A stretch of DNA of 5,005 nucleotides from Candidatus Binatia bacterium (GTDB lineage: Bacteria > Desulfobacterota_B > Binatia > UBA9968). The stretch's first letter is position 1. Each line of letters opens with the position of its first letter. Below, piece after piece: positions 1 through 5,005 of the stretch. Location: assembly GCA_025922795.1 (NCBI GenBank), contig JAICHC010000289.1, forward strand, positions 1-5,005, given 5' to 3'. A program made the translations under genes and the position numbers. The notes below the pieces were generated by a model, which had not been told where the DNA came from, did not search any database, and worked only from the letters and a program-made list of their open reading frames with translations.

Positions 1-23
1 ACGTTGATACTTGAACGTCTTTC

Positions 24-1193
24 GTGTCTATGACCGCTAACGACACTCAATCCCTGTTTGAGGCCGTCCGAAAATTGCTCCCGATGATCCGATCCTCGGC
101 CGAGCGGATCGAGGCGGACCGGGAATTGCCGCGGCCGCTCTTCGAAGCGCTGGCTGATGCCGGCTTGTTCAAGCTGCTGATTCCTCACAACGTGGGCGGC
201 CCGGAGATCGACCTACCCGGGTATGTGCAACTGCTTGAGGAGCTCGGCAAAGCGGACGCCAGCACCGGTTGGGTGGTCAATCAATGCGCGGTCTTCGCGA
301 CCTACGCGGCACGGATCCCCCGCGAAGTCGCTCGCTCGATTTGGATCGACACGCCGCGAAGCATTGTCGCGAACACGCCCGCCGCGACAGCCCGAGCCGT
401 GGCGGTGCCGGGCGGGTACCGGGTTACCGGGCGTCAAGGCTTCAGCTCGGGGTGCCGGCACGCTGCTTGGCTAGCAGCTCGCGCTCTAATCCTCGAGAAG
501 GGCCAGCCAAGGGTCGAAGACGGCCGAGCCGAGGAACGCTACCTGTTCGTACCGGTTGCGGAGGCCGAGCTGCTCGACACCTGGCATGTGCGCGGCATGC
601 GTGGCACGGGAACCCACGACTTTGCCGTAAGAGATGTCTTTGTGCCCGCGCAGCACACGGTGCTCCAAGCCGGCGCGCCCCTGCTGGAGAATGGAGCGCT
701 CTACCAGTTTCCCCGGAGACTACTCTTTGCCTCGGGTGATGCCGCGGTGTCGCTGGGAGCGGCGCGCGCATGCCTGAATACATTTTTTGAGCTGGCCGGC
801 GCCAAGACGCCTCTATCTATGCAGGCAACGCTGCGAGACCAGCCGGTAGTTCAGGCCACCGTCGGCCGCAGTGAAGCCCATCTCCGATCCGCACGCGCCT
901 TTCTCACCGAAGCGGTCCGCGAGATTTGGACCGAGGCTTCCACAGGTACGATTACTCTGGAACGGCGCGCGGCCCTCCGGCTGGCCACGACCCACGCGAT
1001 TCGACTGGCGGTGGATGTCGTCGACTCCGTGTATAACGCTGCCGGCGTCACAGCGATCTTCGAGGGGAATCCAATACAACGCCACTTCCAGGACATTCAC
1101 GTGATCAGCCAGCATACGCAGGCGCGGCTTGCTCATTACGAGCTGATCGGCAAGTACGCGCTAGGGCTGACGGTCGATGAGTCACGGCTCTAG
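24..1193 (+). CDS. Acyl-CoA dehydrogenase-fold flavoprotein, probably a flavin-dependent monooxygenase-type (DszC/HsaA-like) enzyme
   Basis: This is a 389-residue cytoplasmic protein with the three-part acyl-CoA dehydrogenase layout. It has a helical N-terminal domain (about 1-120), a beta domain (about 121-220) with GGYRVTGRQGFSSGCRHAAW at 130-149 and the WHVRGMRGTGTHDF stretch at 187-200, and a helical C-terminal domain (about 230-385). The C-terminal domain looks like the 'type 2' version found in FMN/FAD-dependent hydroxylases such as DszC and HsaA: GRSEAHLRSARAFL at 281-294, then IQRHFQDIHVISQHTQ at 351-366. True acyl-CoA dehydrogenases normally carry a catalytic Glu in the C-terminal half, and I cannot assign one here, so oxygenation using reduced flavin from a partner reductase is the likelier chemistry. 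No reductase gene is visible in the window. The length fits the family (about 380-410). The start is GTG 24 or ATG 30; an in-frame TGA at 12-14 rules out anything earlier, and no clear ribosome site separates the two. The substrate is unknown. Confidence 0.85.
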   Translation: MSMTANDTQSLFEAVRKLLPMIRSSAERIEADRELPRPLFEALADAGLFKLLIPHNVGGPEIDLPGYVQLLEELGKADASTGWVVNQCAVFATYAARIPREVARSIWIDTPRSIVANTPAATARAVAVPGGYRVTGRQGFSSGCRHAAWLAARALILEKGQPRVEDGRAEERYLFVPVAEAELLDTWHVRGMRGTGTHDFAVRDVFVPAQHTVLQAGAPLLENGALYQFPRRLLFASGDAAVSLGAARACLNTFFELAGAKTPLSMQATLRDQPVVQATVGRSEAHLRSARAFLTEAVREIWTEASTGTITLERRAALRLATTHAIRLAVDVVDSVYNAAGVTAIFEGNPIQRHFQDIHVISQHTQARLAHYELIGKYALGLTVDESRL

Positions 1194-1310
1194 TCTGGAT
1201 TATGCCGCGACGAAACCGCGCAGAGTCTATGCCGAGGAGAAGCCTGCGTTGAATTGGTTCAAAGCGTCGAACGTTGGACACTTAGAGCTCTGAGCGAAAA
1301 AGGCACTCTT
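1194..1310 (+). other. 117-bp spacer between the two catabolic genes, with tiny possible leader ORFs
   Basis: There is no terminator-like hairpin with a T-run here, so read-through from the flavoprotein gene is plausible. Two very short open frames lie end to end: ATG 1202 to TGA 1250-1252 (16 codons, with a repeated MPRR) and TTG 1249 to TGA 1291-1293 (14 codons). The second is preceded by a GAGGAG at 1234-1239 with a 9-nt spacer. It ends 17 nt before the ATG of the MmgE/PrpD gene. These may be chance; neither encodes anything recognisable. Confidence 0.3.
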
Positions 1311-2714
1311 ATGGTAAAACTGCAATCGAGAGAAACCGCTGCGGCAAGCTCTCCTACTCGAACGCTTGCGGAATACGTCGCCGGATTATCTTATAACGCG
1401 ATTCCACAAGAGGTTATCTCGCATATCAAGTTGTCCTTTATCGACTCCCTTGGCTGCGCTCTTTTCGGTTCTACGCTGCCGTGGGGCAAAATTATCACGT
1501 CATTCACGAGTGAGCTGGGCAAAGGTAAAGGGGCGATCATTTGGGGCGATGGCGCCGAGGTTCCACCCACCAGCGCGCCGCTGGCCAACGGCACGTTGAT
1601 TCACAGTTTTGAGTTGGACGATTTGCACCGCGTCGGAGTCATCCATCCCGGTTCGGAAGCCATACCTGCCGCTGATGCGCTGGTCCACCACGCCCGCCGC
1701 ATCGACGGCAAACAGCTGATTACGGCCGTGGTAGCAGGTTATGAAGTCGGCTGCCGCGTCGGCATGACCGGCGGAGCAGCGCAGCTTCGCCGCGGCTTTC
1801 ATCCGAGCGCAACGTCGGGCACGTTCGCGGCGGGAGCCACCGCCGCCAAGATGCTCCGAATGAATCCGGCGAAGACGGTCCATGCGCTGGGAATCGCGGG
1901 CACTCAGGCGGCCGGGCTGATGGCAGCCCAGCACTCCTCGATGGTGAAGCGCATGCATGCCGGCCGCTCGGCTCAAGCCGGAGTCTACGGCGCGCTACTC
2001 GCGGCTAGAGGCTTTACCGGGATCGAAGACATTCTTGAAGCGCCATACGGCGGTTTTTGCTCGACCTTTATCGATAGGCCGGATCTATCACACCTCACGA
2101 ACCAACTGGGAGAACGGTTTGAGACGCTCAACGCCGGTTTCAAGCCTTATCCCTGCTGCGGTAGCAATCATACGTCCATCGATGCGCTCCGGAAAATTCT
2201 GGGCGAGCACCGGGAGGTCAACGCCGACAACGTGCAAAAAATCCGCATCCGAACCACCCGCGCCACCAAACTCCACGTTGGCTGGCCTTATGAACCCAAG
2301 AGTCTGACCACGGCGCAAATGAATCTTTCATACTGTGTCGCCGTACTGCTGCACGACCGCGACTTCTTCGTCGATCAGGTCACGAGCAAGTCGATTCGCC
2401 GCCCCGATGTCGTAGCGACAACAAAAAAAATCGAAGTCCTCGAAGACCCCCAGTTCGATCTGCTGGGCGACGAGGGGCGCCACGGAGTTGATCTGGAAGT
2501 CCAACTCGGGGACGGCAAAAGCTATCGCGAGAAAGTCCTCCACGCCAAGGGAAGCGATAAAAGCCCGATGACGCAGGACGAAGTTTTGCGGAAATTTCGC
2601 CTGCTCGCTTCGCGCGTTCTCTCTAGGCCTCGGGTGGCAAAGCTGGAAGAGACTCTGGTCAATCTCGAAAAACTCGACGATGCGCGAGAGATCGCAAAGC
2701 TTCTTACGGCTTAA
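1311..2714 (+). CDS. MmgE/PrpD family protein (2-methylcitrate dehydratase / cis-aconitate decarboxylase superfamily)
   Basis: The 467-residue product matches the family length (about 450-480). Residues are numbered from ATG 1311. Family landmarks appear in order: RTLAEYVAGL near the N-terminus; DSLGCALFG; FELDD at 100-104 followed by HPG at 112-114; GYEVGCRVG; GFHPSATSG at 162-170; KRMHAGRSAQAG at 213-224; and FKPYPCCGSNH at 277-287. H164, K213 and H287 line up by motif and spacing with the active-site H159, K207 and H277 of cis-aconitate decarboxylase. The family dehydrates, decarboxylates or epimerises small polycarboxylates, so a cytoplasmic lyase or isomerase role is likely. The exact substrate is not readable, and PrpD itself should not be assumed because no prpB or prpC is nearby. 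A longer reading from TTG 1254 adds 19 unconserved residues. ATG 1311 is preferred because the family homology begins shortly after it and a short AGG lies 7 nt upstream. The gene follows the flavoprotein gene and is probably co-transcribed with it. Confidence 0.9.
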   Translation: MVKLQSRETAAASSPTRTLAEYVAGLSYNAIPQEVISHIKLSFIDSLGCALFGSTLPWGKIITSFTSELGKGKGAIIWGDGAEVPPTSAPLANGTLIHSFELDDLHRVGVIHPGSEAIPAADALVHHARRIDGKQLITAVVAGYEVGCRVGMTGGAAQLRRGFHPSATSGTFAAGATAAKMLRMNPAKTVHALGIAGTQAAGLMAAQHSSMVKRMHAGRSAQAGVYGALLAARGFTGIEDILEAPYGGFCSTFIDRPDLSHLTNQLGERFETLNAGFKPYPCCGSNHTSIDALRKILGEHREVNADNVQKIRIRTTRATKLHVGWPYEPKSLTTAQMNLSYCVAVLLHDRDFFVDQVTSKSIRRPDVVATTKKIEVLEDPQFDLLGDEGRHGVDLEVQLGDGKSYREKVLHAKGSDKSPMTQDEVLRKFRLLASRVLSRPRVAKLEETLVNLEKLDDAREIAKLLTA

Positions 2715-2820
2715 CAGGGTCGGGCTTTCAATTCATCACTCCAGTACTCCAAACTTGTTGCGAGGCCGATCAAGCGTAACCGATCGAGCTGACTCGCATC
2801 AAAATTGTTTGATGCCCTGC
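2715..2820. other. Intergenic gap between convergent genes
   Basis: This 106-bp gap separates the stop codon of the MmgE/PrpD gene (plus strand) from the stop codon of the small minus-strand ORF. It contains one clear palindromic element, described separately, and no T-tract typical of an intrinsic terminator on either strand. I see no gene in it. Confidence 0.6.
2796..2815. terminator. Perfect 8-bp hairpin between convergent stop codons (possible bidirectional terminator)
   Basis: GCATCAAA pairs exactly with TTTGATGC around a 4-base ATTG loop. The element starts 5 bp beyond the stop codon of the minus-strand 115-residue ORF and 81 bp beyond the stop of the plus-strand MmgE/PrpD gene. The stem is AT-rich at the loop end, and no U-run follows on either strand. 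It is therefore not a textbook intrinsic terminator; it could instead protect 3' ends or be chance. Confidence 0.4.
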
Positions 2821-3168
2821 TTACCTTCGTCGCTTGCTGCCCGCTACCTTGGTCGCCGCCCTGCTGCGCTGCTCGGGCGTAGCCCAGTCGAGTGGAAGAC
2901 CTTGGGCTTTTGTCATCCTGGCAAGTTCTTTGACGTATGCATCCCAGCACCCAAGCTGCTTCATGCGCTCATCGATCGCGTAAGCATGAACCGGATCGTT
3001 GGAGTAGTCAGGCACTTTCGCTGATCGCCATCGGCCGGCTTTGTCCTGCTTCTTGCCGATCAGCACGCCGGCTTGCTGGTGAACGTTCTTCCAGCCGAAT
3101 ACTTTTTCAGCTGTTACCACGGTCAATTGTGCCCCGGCTACTATTTTGGAGGAGCCCCCTTTCGCCAT
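2821..3168 (-). CDS. Small basic hypothetical protein, weakly like phage ABA-sandwich domain proteins
   Basis: This is a 115-residue ORF beginning at ATG 3166-3168, running in the same direction as rlpA and starting 48 bp after its stop. The product is rich in Lys/Arg, ends in SKRRR, and has no signal peptide or membrane segment, so it is probably cytoplasmic. A possible domain spans about 17-108: an EKVFGW element at 21-26, a W47 segment, then VPDYSNDPVHAYAIDERM at 52-69, and a C-terminal LDWATPEQRSRAA at 93-105. The order 'GW ... pdYS-D-x-x-A-h ... A-x-P-x-x-R-x-R-A-A' recalls small phage-derived ABA-sandwich proteins, but this is from memory and weak. Coherent protein-like composition and placement behind rlpA support a real gene. 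No ribosome site precedes the ATG; a TATACT 9 nt upstream hints at its own leaderless transcript. The reading frame is the same as that of rlpA, but no start codon lies in the 48-bp gap, so it is not an obvious split C-terminus of RlpA. Confidence 0.65.
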   Translation of the reverse strand: MAKGGSSKIVAGAQLTVVTAEKVFGWKNVHQQAGVLIGKKQDKAGRWRSAKVPDYSNDPVHAYAIDERMKQLGCWDAYVKELARMTKAQGLPLDWATPEQRSRAATKVAGSKRRR

Positions 3169-3177
3169 TTGAACATT

Positions 3178-3183
3178 AGTATA
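3178..3183 (-). promoter_or_regulatory. Candidate -10 box for the small ORF
   Basis: On the minus strand this reads TATACT, five of six matches to the sigma-70 -10 consensus TATAAT. Nine nucleotides separate it from the ATG of the 115-residue ORF, so transcription would start at or within a few bases of that ATG. No good -35 box lies 16-18 bp further upstream and there is no TGn extension, so the call rests on one hexamer. Confidence 0.25.
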
Positions 3184-3216
3184 CGACGGTTTGTGATAGC
3201 GAGCGACCAGCGCAAA

Positions 3217-3870
3217 TTACCGTGTCTGTCTCTCTTCCAAAGCGAGGTCGTTCGATGCCTCAGGATCGTAAGGCCCTTCGATCCGAACCGTCGTTATTCC
3301 CGATTTCATCATACCGAGGGCTCTTGCCGCTGCCCGGGAGACATCAATAATACGGCCCTTGCTAAAAGGCCCGCGATCATTAATGCGCACTTCAACTGAT
3401 TTTCCATTGGCTAGATTGGTGACTTTCACCCGGCTACCCCATGGTAAAGTTCGATGAGCGGCGGTGAATTTCTCCTGGTTAAAAACTTCGCCGCTTGCGG
3501 TGAGCTTGCCGTGAAATCTCGGTCCGTACCACGAGGCTATACCGGTTTCCAGCCACTTTGGCTCCGCAGGTTCGGGGATGTTCTCAATGGGCGGAGCCGG
3601 TTCGGTTTCCGGTGAGGAAGGGAGTTTCGCGATCGGCGGAATCTTAGGCGGAAAGTGAGGTGTGGGCGCCGCGCCTGTAGAATGGTTCGGAGTCCTAGCC
3701 GCCGGAGATAGGACTCGTTCTGGTGAAACCGCACGGTTCGGTGTATCTGAAATGACGCTGCACCCTTGGGAAGCCGAAACGAGCGCTGTCATGAATATCG
3801 AGGCACCTATCCGCCGCTTTAAGGCAGCTGCTTGGGAATGCGAACTTGATTTTGGACATACAGGCTTCAA
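3217..3870 (-). CDS. rlpA: RlpA-like septal ring lytic transglycosylase, probable lipoprotein, no SPOR domain
   Basis: The 217-residue protein has a basic, hydrophobic leader ([20 protein letters not shown], ending at C37). A Pro-rich low-complexity linker follows (about 43-104), then a double-psi beta-barrel domain (about 108-198). Conserved blocks are [44 protein letters not shown] and [14 protein letters not shown]. The catalytic residues known from Pseudomonas RlpA (E120, H131, D157) correspond to E128, H139 and D165, with identical spacing. RlpA enzymes cleave stem-peptide-free ('naked') glycan strands at the septum, usually anchored in the outer membrane. The C-terminal SPOR domain of many homologues is absent; the protein ends about 19 residues after the barrel. 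The lipobox before C37 (S-Q-G-C) is not canonical, so lipidation is likely but unproven. The start is TTG 3868-3870: an in-frame TGA lies 3 nt upstream, and the next ATG (codon 27) would remove the basic part of the leader. It diverges from the DUF445 gene. Confidence 0.92.
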   Translation of the reverse strand: MKPVCPKSSSHSQAAALKRRIGASIFMTALVSASQGCSVISDTPNRAVSPERVLSPAARTPNHSTGAAPTPHFPPKIPPIAKLPSSPETEPAPPIENIPEPAEPKWLETGIASWYGPRFHGKLTASGEVFNQEKFTAAHRTLPWGSRVKVTNLANGKSVEVRINDRGPFSKGRIIDVSRAAARALGMMKSGITTVRIEGPYDPEASNDLALEERQTR

Positions 3871-3873
3871 GAG

Positions 3874-3880
3874 TCACCCC
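3874..3880 (-). promoter_or_regulatory. Probable ribosome binding site of rlpA supporting the TTG start
   Basis: On the minus strand this reads GGGGTGA, one mismatch from the GAGGTGA type of Shine-Dalgarno sequence, and it ends 3 nt before the TTG. It includes the in-frame TGA that closes the frame upstream. Together these make TTG the only start that retains the lysine/arginine-rich leader of the predicted lipoprotein. Confidence 0.45.
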
Positions 3881-4002
3881 GCACGGTAACTTCAGCAATG
3901 ACAATGCCTCAAACGGGCGCCAAGATGGCCGCGGCAATAATGCTCAAAACGGTCGGATCTATGGCATCAGCCGACAAATGGATGGCAGTAATAGTATGGG
4001 GT

Positions 4003-4020
4003 TCGTACAAGAGCGTACGA
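4003..4020. repeat. Short inverted repeat in the divergent promoter region
   Basis: TCGTAC and GTACGA form a perfect 6-bp inverted repeat around a 6-base centre (AAGAGC). It lies about 130 bp from each start codon. It has the shape of a small operator half-site pair, but it is short enough to occur by chance and no regulator is encoded nearby. Confidence 0.3.
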
Positions 4021-4139
4021 TCTCGTTCATGATTTACTTTTCTTGATACTGGGGGTGAGCGTGTCCGCTTTTCTTCCCTCATCGCTTGCGACGCGCTATG
4101 GTCGCTTGATCGAGTAATTATGCATTCGTATTCGCGTCC

Positions 4140-4143
4140 GGAG
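4140..4143 (+). promoter_or_regulatory. Ribosome binding site of the DUF445 gene
   Basis: GGAG sits 5 nt before ATG 4149. The in-frame stop TGA at 4107-4109 and the absence of any start codon between it and 4149 make this the earliest possible start. A second ATG at 4161 has no comparable site. Confidence 0.6.
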
Positions 4144-4148
4144 TTTTC

Positions 4149-5005
4149 ATGAAAGCCACAATGGGCACATCACTCGGAAATATTTCACTCACGGTCTCGA
4201 TTGGGGGACTCGTCGCAACGGAACTGGCGCTACGCCATGGAGTCGTCGCCGGCGCCGGCTGGAAAGTCCTTCTCCATGCATTCGAGGCCGCGACCGTCGG
4301 CGGTTTGGCGGACTGGTTCGCGGTCACCGCTCTCTTTCGTGAGGTTCCTGTGCCGTTGTTACGGCGGCACACGAATATCATCATCAAAAATCGACAGCGT
4401 ATCGTCGAGGGTATCGCGGACATGGTGCAGAACCGATGGCTCGCCCCCAGCATTATTAGGGAACACTTGTCCCTCTTTTCTGCCTCCCAAAATGTTTTGG
4501 AATATTTAGCCAACGATGAGCGATCGAAAAATCTCCTCTCGATTATGCGGGACATCATCCATCACGTCGCCCGCGGGATCGACGCGCCTGAAGTGGTCGC
4601 GTTTCTCGAACGGGTCATCAAAGATCAACTTCGTGATCGCCAGTTCGCCGAGCCCTTCGGTCAGTGGTTGGGACAATGTCTACGTCGGCGCGATCATGAT
4701 GCTGTCTGGGACATGGTGCTTCCTGCAGTCGAAAAGACGGTTCGCAGATCCGAGGTGAAACGGCTCGTTCAGCGCATGATCGGACGCGCGCTGGACGAAT
4801 ACAAATCGGGCGGTTTGCTCAAGCACCTCGGCATCAAAATTGCGCGAGGCTTAAACTTCGTGAATGAGGAGAAATTAGCTGTGGGCCTTCTAAGAAAACT
4901 GGAAGAGGCCGTGCGCGAGGCTCAACACGATCCCGACCATCCTGTTAGGTCCCGTATCGATCACATCGTCATTGAATTCGCCGACAAACTTGCCGTGGGC
5001 GAGAC
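4149..5005 (+). CDS. DUF445 (YjiN-like) family membrane-associated protein, 3' end beyond the window
   Basis: The frame is open from ATG 4149 to the window end (285 codons plus 2 nt), so the gene is cut by the window edge, not broken. The N-terminal part (about 10-62) is hydrophobic, with one or two membrane segments. It runs into the DUF445 signature AATVGGLADWFAVTALF at 47-63, followed by REVPVPLLRRHTNIIIKNRQ, the usual 'P-x-x-HT-x-I-I-x-x-x-k-x-R' block. The rest is a long, charged, mostly helical region with repeated amphipathic stretches (DIIHHVARGIDAPEVVAFL, EVKRLVQRMIGRALDEY), typical of the family. Homologues are inner-membrane proteins usually over 400 residues; their biochemical role is not established. 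A good ribosome site precedes the ATG. The gene diverges from rlpA, so both products may act at the envelope, but this is only positional inference. Confidence 0.9.
   Translation, partial: MKATMGTSLGNISLTVSIGGLVATELALRHGVVAGAGWKVLLHAFEAATVGGLADWFAVTALFREVPVPLLRRHTNIIIKNRQRIVEGIADMVQNRWLAPSIIREHLSLFSASQNVLEYLANDERSKNLLSIMRDIIHHVARGIDAPEVVAFLERVIKDQLRDRQFAEPFGQWLGQCLRRRDHDAVWDMVLPAVEKTVRRSEVKRLVQRMIGRALDEYKSGGLLKHLGIKIARGLNFVNEEKLAVGLLRKLEEAVREAQHDPDHPVRSRIDHIVIEFADKLAVGE

Larger units (their letters stand above)
3871..4148. other. Divergent intergenic region between rlpA and the DUF445 gene
   Basis: These 278 bp separate the two divergent starts and should contain both promoters. I found no strong paired -35/-10 hexamers on either strand. 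A short plus-strand open frame (about 3846-4046) crosses it but overlaps the rlpA start, has no ribosome site and gives an Asn/Gly-rich product with no recognisable motif, so I treat it as non-coding. One 6-bp inverted repeat (4003-4020) is present. Confidence 0.5.

Noticed and set aside
269..739. 156-codon plus-strand open frame within the flavoprotein gene
   Set aside because: It is an out-of-frame shadow of a well-supported gene; its Arg/Pro-rich composition is typical of off-frame translation of GC-rich DNA.
1254..1310. TTG 1254 as the start of the MmgE/PrpD protein
   Set aside because: The extra 19 residues match nothing typical of the family, and ATG 1311 sits just ahead of the conserved N-terminal region.
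1500..1976. 158-codon minus-strand open frame inside the MmgE/PrpD gene
   Set aside because: It lies antisense to a gene with strong family motifs, and its product is Arg/Gly/Ala-rich with no recognisable motif.
2680..3399. Plus-strand frames across the minus-strand block (2680-3024, 2937-3179, 3073-3399)
   Set aside because: Their products are motif-free, and they lie opposite rlpA and the small ORF, which give much more protein-like sequences.
4106..4134. TTGATC with TATTCG 17 bp downstream as a promoter for the DUF445 gene
   Set aside because: The -10 match is poor, and transcription would begin almost on top of the ribosome binding site.
4118..4558. 146-codon minus-strand open frame at the start of the DUF445 gene
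   Set aside because: It is antisense to a frame carrying the DUF445 signature and has no motif or ribosome site of its own.
4201..4758. Two plus-strand frames (4201-4509 and 4516-4758) that could look like a broken gene
   Set aside because: The true coding frame starts at 4149 and stays open to the window end with continuous DUF445-like sequence; these are off-frame shadows.

Overview
The window reads as ordinary chromosomal DNA of a Gram-negative bacterium. Base composition is moderately GC-rich by eye, and the coding is dense. A periplasmic RlpA-type protein with a lipoprotein-like leader supports a cell with an outer membrane. The two catabolic genes and the DUF445 gene are common in soil and aquatic Proteobacteria and related uncultured lineages. 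The sequence alone does not settle the taxon. I see no transposase, integrase, CRISPR array, tRNA or rRNA.

Left block (24-2714, plus strand): two genes in tandem. The first encodes an acyl-CoA-dehydrogenase-fold flavoprotein of the monooxygenase-like (DszC/HsaA-type) branch. The second encodes an MmgE/PrpD-family enzyme. They are separated by 117 bp and probably form part of a catabolic operon that began upstream of the window. The pairing suggests breakdown of an organic acid or aromatic/alicyclic compound, but the substrate cannot be read from the sequence.

Middle block (2821-3870, minus strand): an rlpA-like gene encodes a double-psi beta-barrel peptidoglycan lytic transglycosylase with all three expected catalytic residues and no SPOR domain. 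It is followed 48 bp later by a small basic 115-residue protein of uncertain function that faintly resembles phage 'ABA sandwich' domains. This block converges on the left block, and a perfect 8-bp hairpin lies between the two stop codons.

Right block (4149 to the end, plus strand): the first 285 codons of a DUF445 (YjiN-like) membrane-associated protein, cut by the window edge. It diverges from rlpA across 278 bp of apparently non-coding DNA that should hold both promoters. I found no convincing sign of a new multi-gene system. The least explained items are the small ORF behind rlpA and its possible leaderless start.
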